41,905 nt of DNA from a virus. Shown piece by piece: positions 29,815-37,108 of the stretch (positions within the stretch are counted from its first letter, which is position 1; each line of letters opens with the position of its first letter). The DNA is taken from the IMG/VR virus record IMGVR_UViG_3300024999_000200, positions 1 to 41,905 of that record; one strand, given 5' to 3'. Made by a program: the position numbers and the translations under genes. The notes beneath the pieces are model-generated. The model did no database searches and was not told the DNA's origin. It worked only from the letters and a program-made list of their open reading frames with translations.

Positions 29815-30123
29815 TTACTCCTTAATAAATTCAATAATATCCATTAATGCATAAGTTCTTAGAGCGTCTTTATCCACATCAAATACATCTAGTAACCATT
29901 GGTCTTCTGGGTGGAATTCTGTGTTGCCGTAATAAATATTTTGAGGAATAATATTTCTTATTCCAACTTCACCTTTCCAGTTCTTATATTTAACTTTAAT
30001 TGAAGTAGTTGGAATATAATGAGGACATGAATCTTTATGATTTAATAAACACCCTTCTCCAAAAGGTTCTTTCCAATCAGGTGAATAACAAACCCCACTG
30101 TCAAAATGGACGCATGGTTTCAT
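29815..30123 (-). CDS. WYL-like small protein with N-terminal cysteine motif, 102 aa
   Basis: Residues 1-38 have four spaced cysteines with histidines (CVHFDSGVC, GCLLNHKDSCPHY). Residues 42-100 (VKYKNWKGEVGIRNIIP, FHPEDQWLLDVFDVDKDALR, YALMDIIEF) match the WYL-like fold seen in many phage and plasmid proteins, which often bind a ligand or nucleic acid. The match is by pattern. Confidence 0.7.
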   Translation of the reverse strand: MKPCVHFDSGVCYSPDWKEPFGEGCLLNHKDSCPHYIPTTSIKVKYKNWKGEVGIRNIIPQNIYYGNTEFHPEDQWLLDVFDVDKDALRTYALMDIIEFIKE

Positions 30124-30167
30124 TTTTGAATCAACTCCTTTTAATATATTAAAGTATGCTCTTTATA

Positions 30168-30401
30168 TTAATTATTTATAATAATATTTTCATATAATAT
30201 TGCGATATTTTCTCTTAAATTTCTTAATCTATCAATTATTTTGGTATAATCATTTAAGAAAAACCTATAATTTTCAATTGCATTATCTTCGTTTACAAAG
30301 TCTGGATTTTGAACACAACCGCCTAATTTAGAAACAATATATTCAATGTTTTTTATTTCTTTCCATAATTCTTCAGACTTTTGTGGATTTAATGTTTTCA
30401 T
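30168..30401 (-). CDS. Hypothetical helical protein, 77 aa
   Basis: AAGGGAAAGAAGTTA precedes the ATG at 30401. Helical (SEELWKEIKNIEYIVSKLGG, DYTKIIDRLRNLRENIAI). The family is not recognised. Confidence 0.6.
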   Translation of the reverse strand: MKTLNPQKSEELWKEIKNIEYIVSKLGGCVQNPDFVNEDNAIENYRFFLNDYTKIIDRLRNLRENIAILYENIIINN

Positions 30402-30422
30402 TAACTTCTTTCCCTTCTAATT

Positions 30423-30818
30423 TTATTTACTTTCTTTCTTAATATCGTCAAAATTTACAAAACAAGTACAATCATTAAAATCAGGATTATCATCTAATCT
30501 TATTGCTAATGGTCTTTTTGAATCACAAATATCAATGTCAAATATTTTACCAAAATAACCTTTGAACATTCCATTAATTACTTTAATATAATTTCCTACT
30601 GATGGTATATTTTCATAATATGTAATGATTTCATTTAATGAATCTCTGATAAATTTTGCTTGATCTAAATCAAAACTAAGACAGTTATCGCCATCTACTT
30701 CATTTAGCATAATAAAATCACCATTACTTAGAGAATCATAACTCCATTTATCGGTATAATTTGGTTCAATGGAAATATTGTCTATAGAATATTTATTTTT
30801 TAGCATTGGTTTTATCAC
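30423..30818 (-). CDS. KOW-like domain protein, 131 aa
   Basis: The segment GNYIKVINGMFKGYFGKIFD at about residues 75-95 has the KOW pattern, followed by RPLAIRLDDNPDF. Its start overlaps the stop of the dCMP deaminase gene by 4 bases, so it may be linked to that gene. Function unknown. Confidence 0.6.
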   Translation of the reverse strand: MIKPMLKNKYSIDNISIEPNYTDKWSYDSLSNGDFIMLNEVDGDNCLSFDLDQAKFIRDSLNEIITYYENIPSVGNYIKVINGMFKGYFGKIFDIDICDSKRPLAIRLDDNPDFNDCTCFVNFDDIKKESK

Positions 30819-31288
30819 TCCTTAATATTTAATTTTATTTTTATATTAGTATCACTAATTAACTGTCTATATTTTACTCCTGCCATATTTAATATAAATC
30901 TAGAAGCAATTGTTTGTTCATTATCTTTATACTTATCACTTAGATATACAACTTCAGATATACCAGATTGAATGATTGCTTTGCTACACTCGTTACAAGG
31001 GAATAATGTTGCATACAGAATACATCCATTTAAATCTTTTTTAGCATAAAGTATTGCATTAAGCTCACTATGCACTACATATAGATATTTTCCTTCTAAT
31101 CCTTCTTTTGATTTCCAAGGCATTTCTGAATCTGGACAATTGTTCGGCATACCATTGTAGCCAGTTGATATAATTCGATGGTTTTTATCTACTATACATG
31201 CTCCTACTTGTGTTCTTGGATCTTTACTACGCAATGATGATATGTATGCAACGCTCATGAAGTAATCATCCCAATTTATGATTTGCAT
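30815..31288 (-). CDS. dCMP deaminase
   Basis: 157 aa. The zinc site of deoxycytidylate deaminases is complete: HSELNAIL (H73, E75) and PCNEC (C98, C101). Also TQVGACIVD and GYNGMPNNCPDSEMPWKS are typical. The enzyme converts dCMP to dUMP, the substrate for ThyX, in the cytosol. A hairpin lies just upstream (31315-31340). Confidence 0.92.
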   Translation of the reverse strand: MQIINWDDYFMSVAYISSLRSKDPRTQVGACIVDKNHRIISTGYNGMPNNCPDSEMPWKSKEGLEGKYLYVVHSELNAILYAKKDLNGCILYATLFPCNECSKAIIQSGISEVVYLSDKYKDNEQTIASRFILNMAGVKYRQLISDTNIKIKLNIKE

Positions 31289-31314
31289 TTGGTTTGTAGT
31301 CCTTTCTGTGAGGT

Positions 31315-31340
31315 GGGAGAGATGTATTTCAATCTCTCCC
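31315..31340 (-). other. Hairpin before dCMP deaminase
   Basis: GGGAGAGAT (31315-31323) and ATCTCTCCC (31332-31340) are perfect complements. There is no T-run. It could stop or slow part of the transcription between the MazG-like and deaminase genes. Confidence 0.55.
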
Positions 31341-31357
31341 TATATTTATTTTAATAA

Positions 31358-31744
31358 TTAATTCATTTGTCTTTTAATTTCTGCTTCAATTTGAGGTTCA
31401 GGTGCTTGCCATCCTTCAGGTTTTGCAACTTTACCATCGCTTTCCCTATAATGTGCTGTTCCATCAGGCCATAATTTACTCATATTTGCATTTTGTACAA
31501 TGTCAAATACTGGTTCTAAATCTACACCGCATTCCACGGATGTTCCTAAAATGAAATAAAGCATGTCACATAAAGCATCTGCTTGATCAATTACATTATC
31601 GGAATCTAGAAATTCTTGAACTTCTTCTTTTACCCAATTCATTCTTGCTTCTGCTCTTTTTTTATCCATGAAAGTAGGTTTATTTGCGATAGGATGATTA
31701 AAGGCAATTTGGAATTCTTTTACTTGTTCTTGTTGTTTCATCAT
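31358..31744 (-). CDS. MazG/HisE-like nucleotide pyrophosphohydrolase, 128 aa
   Basis: The metal-binding pattern is visible: WVKEEVQEFLDS (ExxE) then DQADALCDMLYFILG (DxxxD). The ending NMSKLWPDGTAHYRESDGK plus EGWQAPEP matches phage phosphoribosyl-ATP pyrophosphohydrolase-like proteins. Such enzymes hydrolyse nucleoside triphosphates and can remove dUTP or damaged dNTPs. It is next to dCMP deaminase and the reductase. Confidence 0.85.
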   Translation of the reverse strand: MMKQQEQVKEFQIAFNHPIANKPTFMDKKRAEARMNWVKEEVQEFLDSDNVIDQADALCDMLYFILGTSVECGVDLEPVFDIVQNANMSKLWPDGTAHYRESDGKVAKPEGWQAPEPQIEAEIKRQMN

Positions 31745-31800
31745 TATATTTTCCTCTTTTCGTTTATTTATTTATTTTAAAATTTAAGAAATTAATTATT

Positions 31801-34800
31801 TCATCCACACTTTGAAAAACCACAATCTGGATTAGAGCATACAGAACATCCTTCTGCTAATTGCATTGGACTATGACATTCAGGACAGTCATTCTCATTA
31901 GAAATATCTTCAATTATACTAATGATTTCTGATGTAATTTTAGTTTTGTTTTTATATTCTTCTTCTAATGCTTTAGCAATAATGTCAGGACAAGATAAAC
32001 CATTAATTTTCTTCTCACCTTTAGTTTTTACTCTTGTGCAAGCAGAACAAGTAATACCTTTTAATTGATCAACAATTTCATCTACTTTTGTGCCTGATCT
32101 TAATGCTAATGAAATAAGTCTATTTAAACCATCAATATTTGACTTACATGTTCCATTTTTACTTGTATTTACAAATGATTCAACTATATTTCCTTCTTTA
32201 TCTCTATTAATTGTCAGATAAAATGAACCACATGCAGTTGTGTATTTGTCTGTAACTCCATATGTTTTACCAATAGATGAACGACTTAATGGTTGAATAG
32301 AATCAAGATTAATACCATGACCAACTTCATTACTTCCAATTTGCATTGTTTGATTTTTACGTGAATTATTACGATAGTATGTTACACCTTTAACCCCTAG
32401 TTTCCATGCTTCAATCAATAATTCAAACAATTCATCTTTTGTTGAATTTTCAGGAGCGTTGATCGTCTTGGATATCGCATTGTCGTAATATTTTTGGAAT
32501 TGTGCTTGTGTCTTAATATGCCATTCAGGTGAAATATCATTAGCACATCTAAATAAGTCTCTTAATTTTTTTGGTACAGAACTAATTTGTGCTGTTCCTT
32601 TTTCATAACACTCTTTGATTATTTCAAGTTCTTTTTTTGTATCTTTTATAATGCTATGTAACATAGTTGCAAATAGTTCACTAGCCTCATATATTTCACC
32701 AGTAATAATTCTTCTAAGTATAGCAACCCCAAATAATGGTTCCACACCGTATGCAGTAGTATTCATAATTCCTGCTATTGATCCAGTGGGAGCTTGTGTA
32801 CTAATAGTTGCACATCTTGCAGGAATATTTTTTATAGCAAAAATACTTTCATTCCAACTAGGGAAATTGCCTTTTTCTAATGCAAGTTCCGTATTGTATA
32901 ATTTCTCAATCTTTTGTTTAAATCCAAATACTTTATCAATAAATTTAAGACATTCTTCACTATCATACCGAATACCCATTTTAATTAATAAATTAGCCCA
33001 TCCTGCTACACCTACACCAATTTTTCTATTTGCTAAAACCTTTTCTTTAAATTCAGGAAGAACATATTCATTAACATCAATAACATCATCTAGAAATCTT
33101 ATTGCATTTTTGATTACATATTCAAACATAATCCAATCTACATCTTTTGTTTTCTTATCATATAGATTTTCTAAATTAATGCTTCCTAAGTTGCAAAATT
33201 CATATCCTTCAAGGGGTTGTTCCAGTTTTGTTATCCATAAGGCTTTTTATCCCTATGTTCTTACAGTTTCTTTTCCTGTAAGCTCGGCGTACATTTTAAC
33301 TTTAGTTGTTGATATTTGATGAATTAAATTTCTTTCTCAAAATAATCTGTCAGTTTATTAAAACTACCAGTATAACTTCCAAAAAACATATATAATATAA
33401 CTCTAGGATCATTAATACCATACTTATCTAAAATATGTTGTAATAATATTAACAAACGTACTTTAATTCTGTTTTTAGGTATTCCATGTATTAGAGTTCT
33501 ATTACTTTTAACATACGCAATAATCTCTTCTTTTGCGTCATTATATTTTTTAAAAGTATTTTCTCGTTTATTTTGAGATACTACTTTATTTCCATAGGTT
33601 CCTTTGCATTCATTTGAACAATATTTCTGTCTTAAACCTTTTTCTGTAGAAATTACTTCAAATTCTTTTCCACAACCAAGACAATTAATAATTACAAAAG
33701 GTGCTGATTCTCTTTGGTTAAAGATTTTCATATCAATATTTTTCATTGCCTCTTTAACAGAATTGCCATGTTTAATTTTAAAATCTTTGTTCAAAAATCT
33801 ACTTGTAGTTTTTAAACCTATTTTTGTTTTACTGTCTTCGGATTGACTTCTGCCATACATTGGATTTAATAAATCAGACAGAATATTGCTTTTGAAAACT
33901 CCATCCATTGTTTTCCATTCTTTGATTAATTTTTTAATGTTAAGATCATAACTATTGCACAATATTTCTAAGTCTTTATATAGAATAATATGTACTTCTA
34001 AAAAATATTCGTCCGACATTTTTTTCTTAGTTTTTTCTGCTAATATTAATCTGTCGGGTTTATTTGACTTAATTTCAACAATACGTAATAAATTATTATT
34101 AGTAGTATCGTAAATGTGAAAGTCAGGCTTATACGAAGTGCCATCTTCAAATGTATATAATTTCTCTTCTACAGTATAACGAAATTGTTGACATTCACAA
34201 ATCTTTACAAAGACATATTCATAGCTACTTCTTAAATAATTGCCATCATACCAACCTTGATATGAACTAATATCCATAATTAGTTTCACCTCCTATCATT
34301 TTTAATTATATCATCAAATATCAACATTAACTAAAGTTTTGGGCACTCTTGGCAGGATTATATTTATTCACCTGCTACGCTCTACGGTGGTCTTCAGCCT
34401 TTCGAAATCTGAAAACTTACCTCGGTATTCGCATTTCAGCACTTCACCGATTTTGCCCAATCTTTTACTTGAGGCAAACTATCTACCACAAGGATTGGTC
34501 GTACTCATATAATGCTCATTACTACTATTAAATTTACCATCTTGAAGATTAAAAGGATTATCACGGTTGATAGAATCAGTCCAAAGGCAACCTGGTTCTC
34601 CGTTTTCCCATAATCCATCAATAATATCGTTAAATAATTCTTTTGCTTTCACAGTATTATATGTTTTGCCATCCCAAACTAAATCAATATCTTCATCATT
34701 AATAATTTTACGCATTTCTTCGTCTGTAATTGTAACAGATATATTCATTGCATTAAGACTACCATCATCTGTTTTACTATGTATAAAATCATTAAAGTCT

Positions 34801-35324
34801 GGATGCGAAAATCTTAAACTTGCCATATTTGCTGCTCTTCTAGCTTTATCTCCTTGAATAGTTGTATTTGCAACGGTATTAATCAAATGCATCCAATTAA
34901 CTACTCCTGCCGAAGTTCCACCAGATGATTTAATGATTTCTCCTTTTGGCCTAATATCAGATAAATCTTGGCCCACACCACAACCATATTTTGTGAGTTT
35001 TGCATTATGCCACATATGTTTATAGATACCTTCTAAATTATCTGGTATTCTAGGTAACACTGAGCAAGCACTAAGACATTTATTATAACCAGACCCAATA
35101 AGAGTAGGTGTATTTGGCATGAATAATTGTTGATCCATTAAATCATAGAATATTTTTTTATATTTTTCTTGTAATTCTGGAGTTTTTTCTGCTTTAGATA
35201 TTGTTTTTGCAACACGTAAAAACATTTCTTCTACTGTTTTTTCAATTACTTCACCTGTATTTGTATCTTTAAAGAAATACCTATCTTCTAGTAGTTTTTG
35301 TGTGTTTTCATTAATTACTGCCAA
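31801..35324 (-). CDS. nrdJ: Class II (B12-dependent) ribonucleotide reductase, interrupted by a group I intron
   Basis: Two exons: 35324-34485 and 33222-31801 join in frame to 753 aa, the usual NrdJ size. Exon 1 has CLSACSVLPRIPD (first redox cysteine) and ends in TNPCG; exon 2 starts EQPLEGYEFCNLGSINL, so the intron splits the NPCGE active-site loop that carries the radical cysteine. The C-terminus has CPECHSPMQLAEGCSVCSNP, the redox/zinc tail. The enzyme reduces ribonucleotides using adenosylcobalamin, independent of oxygen. Read without splicing, exon 1 stops at once inside the intron and exon 2 would start falsely at 33129. It stands at the core of the dNTP-supply block. Confidence 0.93.
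33223..34484 (-). other. Group I (IA-type) self-splicing intron in the reductase gene
   Basis: 1262 bases. P1: exon CTTGTGGT pairs with GCCTCAAG, ending in the U-G pair at the splice site. P3: TTGGGCA with TGCCCAA (34460-34454, 34345-34339). P4: TCGGT/ACCGA. P6a: TTCAG/CTGAA. P7: GCGTA (34380-34376) with TACGC (33291-33287). P7.1-type hairpin: GCAGG/CCTGC. P8: AACTTTAGTT with AACTAAAGTT plus a 15-bp GTTGATATTTGATGA/TCATCAAATATCAAC stem (34338-34311 with 33322-33298), with the nuclease gene in its loop. P9: CTTACAG/CTGTAAG. The intron ends in G. The extra hairpin between P7 and P3 is the hallmark of subgroup IA. Confidence 0.93.
33324..34277 (-). CDS. Intron-encoded PD-(D/E)XK homing endonuclease
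   Basis: 317 aa from ATG 34277, with AGGAGG upstream. Residues 49-70 hold YKPDFHIYD then VEIKSNK (P51, D52, E68, K70), a PD-(D/E)XK active site. A zinc finger follows near 205 (CLGCGKEF, YCSNECKG), and a basic C-terminal helical region. It occupies the P8 loop; its stop codon sits at the end of the P8 stem. It would cut intronless reductase genes and so spread the intron. PD-(D/E)XK is a rare class among intron homing endonucleases. Confidence 0.85.
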   Translation of the reverse strand: MDISSYQGWYDGNYLRSSYEYVFVKICECQQFRYTVEEKLYTFEDGTSYKPDFHIYDTTNNNLLRIVEIKSNKPDRLILAEKTKKKMSDEYFLEVHIILYKDLEILCNSYDLNIKKLIKEWKTMDGVFKSNILSDLLNPMYGRSQSEDSKTKIGLKTTSRFLNKDFKIKHGNSVKEAMKNIDMKIFNQRESAPFVIINCLGCGKEFEVISTEKGLRQKYCSNECKGTYGNKVVSQNKRENTFKKYNDAKEEIIAYVKSNRTLIHGIPKNRIKVRLLILLQHILDKYGINDPRVILYMFFGSYTGSFNKLTDYFEKEI

Positions 35325-35378
35325 TTATGTATCCTCCAATTATTTATTTTATATTTACAATGACATGAATAGATTATT

Positions 35379-35591
35379 TTATTGCCTTTGAATACGTTCA
35401 TATTCTTTATCATATTTCTCCATAATTTTAGTATCATACTGCCAACCTGAAATCTCTGCACTTAAATTATTAGAAAGTACTCTCACTTCTTCCATTTCTA
35501 CTTTATTTAATTCAGAAAATTTATGTAACAATCTTTTCAATTCTCTAACGATGTCTAAGATATCCATATTTCCATAATCCATTGTCATCAT
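35379..35591 (-). CDS. Hypothetical helical protein, 70 aa
   Basis: GGGAGGTGATAGAAAT precedes ATG 35591; the longer frame to 35612 overlaps that site. MMTMDYGNMDILDIVRELKR with LLHKFSELNKVEMEEVRVLS suggests a helical bundle. The family is not recognised. It lies just before the reductase gene. Confidence 0.6.
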   Translation of the reverse strand: MMTMDYGNMDILDIVRELKRLLHKFSELNKVEMEEVRVLSNNLSAEISGWQYDTKIMEKYDKEYERIQRQ

Positions 35592-35613
35592 ATTTCTATC
35601 ACCTCCCTTCATT

Positions 35614-35865
35614 CTACATATCCCAGTGCCTATTCTTCTTCAGAATCTCAATAACATTACCTGCATATGGTTCATCAATATTTATAACTAAATACTGATT
35701 ACTAGGTTTCTTATTAAATTTAACTCTACCAACTCTAATATTTTTAATAATTCGACTCAAATCAATACTATCTTGCTCTGAAGCATGTTTGTATAAATCC
35801 TCTTGTTTTATAACAATATATTTATTAAAGTCTATGCCATGTAAAGAAATATTATTTATATAAAT
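35614..35865 (-). CDS. Small protein with probable AUU start, 83 aa
   Basis: GAAGGTGAT (35879-35871) then ATT 35865 after 7 bases from GGTG; the frame has no ATG, GTG or TTG until an unsupported TTG 27 codons in. The product contains FNKYIVIKQEDLYKHASEQD, IIKNIRVGRVKFNKKPSNQY and LVINIDEPYAGNVIEILKK, which resembles the NKYxVINxDEPYA pattern of phage and Bacillus small proteins. The ATT overlaps the stop of the previous gene (ATAATT). ATA 35868 is the alternative. The stretch has no other gene. Confidence 0.6.
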   Translation of the reverse strand: MYINNISLHGIDFNKYIVIKQEDLYKHASEQDSIDLSRIIKNIRVGRVKFNKKPSNQYLVINIDEPYAGNVIEILKKNRHWDM

Positions 35866-36053
35866 TATGTATCACCTTCTTTCTCAACAATAAAATTATC
35901 TGGTGCTTGCCAGTACCATTGATATTGATTAAACTCACCACAAATATTCTTGAATTTCATATAAACTTGCTCTGCGTCAGGTGTTGCTAATATTCTCAAA
36001 CAACTAGAAGATTTTTCACAAGCGATAAATTGACACATCGATATGTTAGCCAA
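35865..36053 (-). CDS. Small cysteine-containing protein, 62 aa
   Basis: The start is TTG 36053 (weak AAGGATGGAAGA site) or ATG 36038. MCQFIACEKSSSCLRILATP and WYWQAPDNFIVEKEGDT are the main features. Coupled to the AUU-start genes on both sides. The family is not recognised. Confidence 0.5.
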   Translation of the reverse strand: MANISMCQFIACEKSSSCLRILATPDAEQVYMKFKNICGEFNQYQWYWQAPDNFIVEKEGDT

Positions 36054-36056
36054 AAC

Positions 36057-36245
36057 TCAGTCTTCCATCCTTTCATTTTTAATTTCTGATTCTCTATCTA
36101 ACACTTCAATGATTACTTTTTTAAAATAATCTCCTCTATTGGTGTCTTGATCGACAATAAAAGCATAATTATCTGTATAGTTTTTCTCATACTCTTCATA
36201 TTCACATTGAATCCAATCACCATCTCTGCCGTGTAGAATTTTAAT
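36057..36245 (-). CDS. Small acidic protein with probable AUU start, 62 aa
   Basis: AGAGGTG is followed after 7 bases by ATT 36245. The frame IKILHGRDGDWIQCEYEEYE, NYTDNYAFIVDQDTNRGDYF, KKVIIEVLDRESEI runs to TGA at 36059 with no standard start codon near the ribosome binding site. ATA 36251 would be only 1 base from the site. It fills a 190-base gap between two genes with ordinary starts and is in an operon with two further small genes. Confidence 0.6.
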   Translation of the reverse strand: MKILHGRDGDWIQCEYEEYEKNYTDNYAFIVDQDTNRGDYFKKVIIEVLDRESEIKNERMED

Positions 36246-36265
36246 ATGTATTCACCTCTTTTGAT

Positions 36266-36320
36266 TTAGCAAGAATTTGATTGGTAGTATTTATAAGATA
36301 TGTGATCAAATCCTTGCTAA
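36266..36320 (-). other. Long hairpin between two small genes
   Basis: TTAGCAAG/CTTGCTAA and ATTTGAT/ATCAAAT arms (36266-36281 with 36305-36320) form 15 pairs with one mismatch. No T-run on the - strand. It lies between the 48-aa gene and the AUU-start gene, 13 bases before the latter's ribosome binding site. Confidence 0.6.
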
Positions 36321-36358
36321 TATTTATTTTATGATTTGTGTTTCTGAATTATGATTAT

Positions 36359-36505
36359 TTAACCAATCTTTTTGTAATATGTAGTTGTATTGGTTAAATC
36401 ACTTTTGCTAAACATGAAGTTTACTTTGTCTTGGGAATTGTATTCTTGATAAGTGCAGGTAGTCCATTGACCATCGATGCGATTAATTATTTTTTGAGTT
36501 TGCAT
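36359..36505 (-). CDS. Small protein, 48 aa
   Basis: GAGAGGAGGTGAAAAA gives a very strong site for ATG 36505. The product MQTQKIINRIDGQWTTCTYQ then MFSKSDLTNTTTYYKKIG is small and polar. It is the first gene after a consensus promoter. Its GQWTTCTYQEY resembles GDWIQCEYEEY of the next gene, so the two may be distant paralogues. Confidence 0.65.
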   Translation of the reverse strand: MQTQKIINRIDGQWTTCTYQEYNSQDKVNFMFSKSDLTNTTTYYKKIG

Positions 36506-36530
36506 TTTTTCACCTCCTCTCTATGTTTAT

Positions 36531-36559
36531 ATTATAGCATGTGGGAAATTTGATGTCAA
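36531..36559 (-). promoter_or_regulatory. Consensus sigma-A promoter
   Basis: On the - strand TTGACA (36559-36554), 17-base spacer, TATAAT (36536-36531), with TGC before the -10 box. It drives the small-gene cluster and possibly the reductase downstream. Confidence 0.92.
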
Positions 36560-36577
36560 GGAATTTTATTTATTTGT

Positions 36578-37108
36578 TTAATGCAATAAACTTTTAAGAT
36601 GATAATAGCAAACACAGAATATATAAACCCCACTACACTCAGTTTTTGGCATAAACATAATCGACAAATCATATCTCAATGCAAAACTATGTAAACTTCC
36701 CATATATGACTTTTTATTGTATTGGGTTTTATAATTATTACTATAGATGTCATCGTATGAAGAGTTTTCAATTAGTAAGTGCATTTTACCTTTGTAAAGA
36801 CTTAGTTCTTTTTCGAATCTATCTCTATCATTTGAGAAATTACCGGATAACTCTTCTAAAGAACCTTTTCTCTCGATGGCAACAATTTGATCCATATACA
36901 TATCGCGAGGTATATTAAGTTCATCATTCTTTGGTATATAGTATGAGAAATCAGCATAATTTAATTTCTTTACTTTATAAGGTATTTTCTTTTCATCAAA
37001 ATATTTGGAAATATGATTCCATGACTGTTCACGAGTATCTACAAGTATTACGATTGATTTTAGTAATTCCTCTTTTTGTTTATCTGTATATTTATAATAA
37101 CTTAACAA
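36578..37108 (-). CDS. ERCC4-type nuclease, 176 aa
   Basis: TTG 37108 follows GAGGTGAT, 6 bases away, and overlaps the end of the polymerase gene. The ERCC4 active site is present: VDTREQ (residues 23-28), DFSYY and IERKGSLEELSGNFSND (about 77-93), with RDRFEKELSLY. Such nucleases cut branched or flap DNA, and phages use them in recombination or Holliday-type processing. It is alone here, without a helicase domain. Confidence 0.85.
   Translation of the reverse strand: MLSYYKYTDKQKEELLKSIVILVDTREQSWNHISKYFDEKKIPYKVKKLNYADFSYYIPKNDELNIPRDMYMDQIVAIERKGSLEELSGNFSNDRDRFEKELSLYKGKMHLLIENSSYDDIYSNNYKTQYNKKSYMGSLHSFALRYDLSIMFMPKTECSGVYIFCVCYYHLKSLLH

Noticed and set aside
32615-33319. + strand 234-codon frame opposite the reductase
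   Set aside because: Runs through exon 2 and the intron border on the opposite strand; a shadow of conserved NrdJ coding sequence.
34349-34531. + strand frame across the intron 5' end
   Set aside because: Lies over the P3-P7 core and the splice site of the intron; no ribosome binding site.
35334-35378. Possible promoter before the reductase
   Set aside because: No -35/-10 pair with acceptable spacing was found; the gene is more likely read through from 36531.
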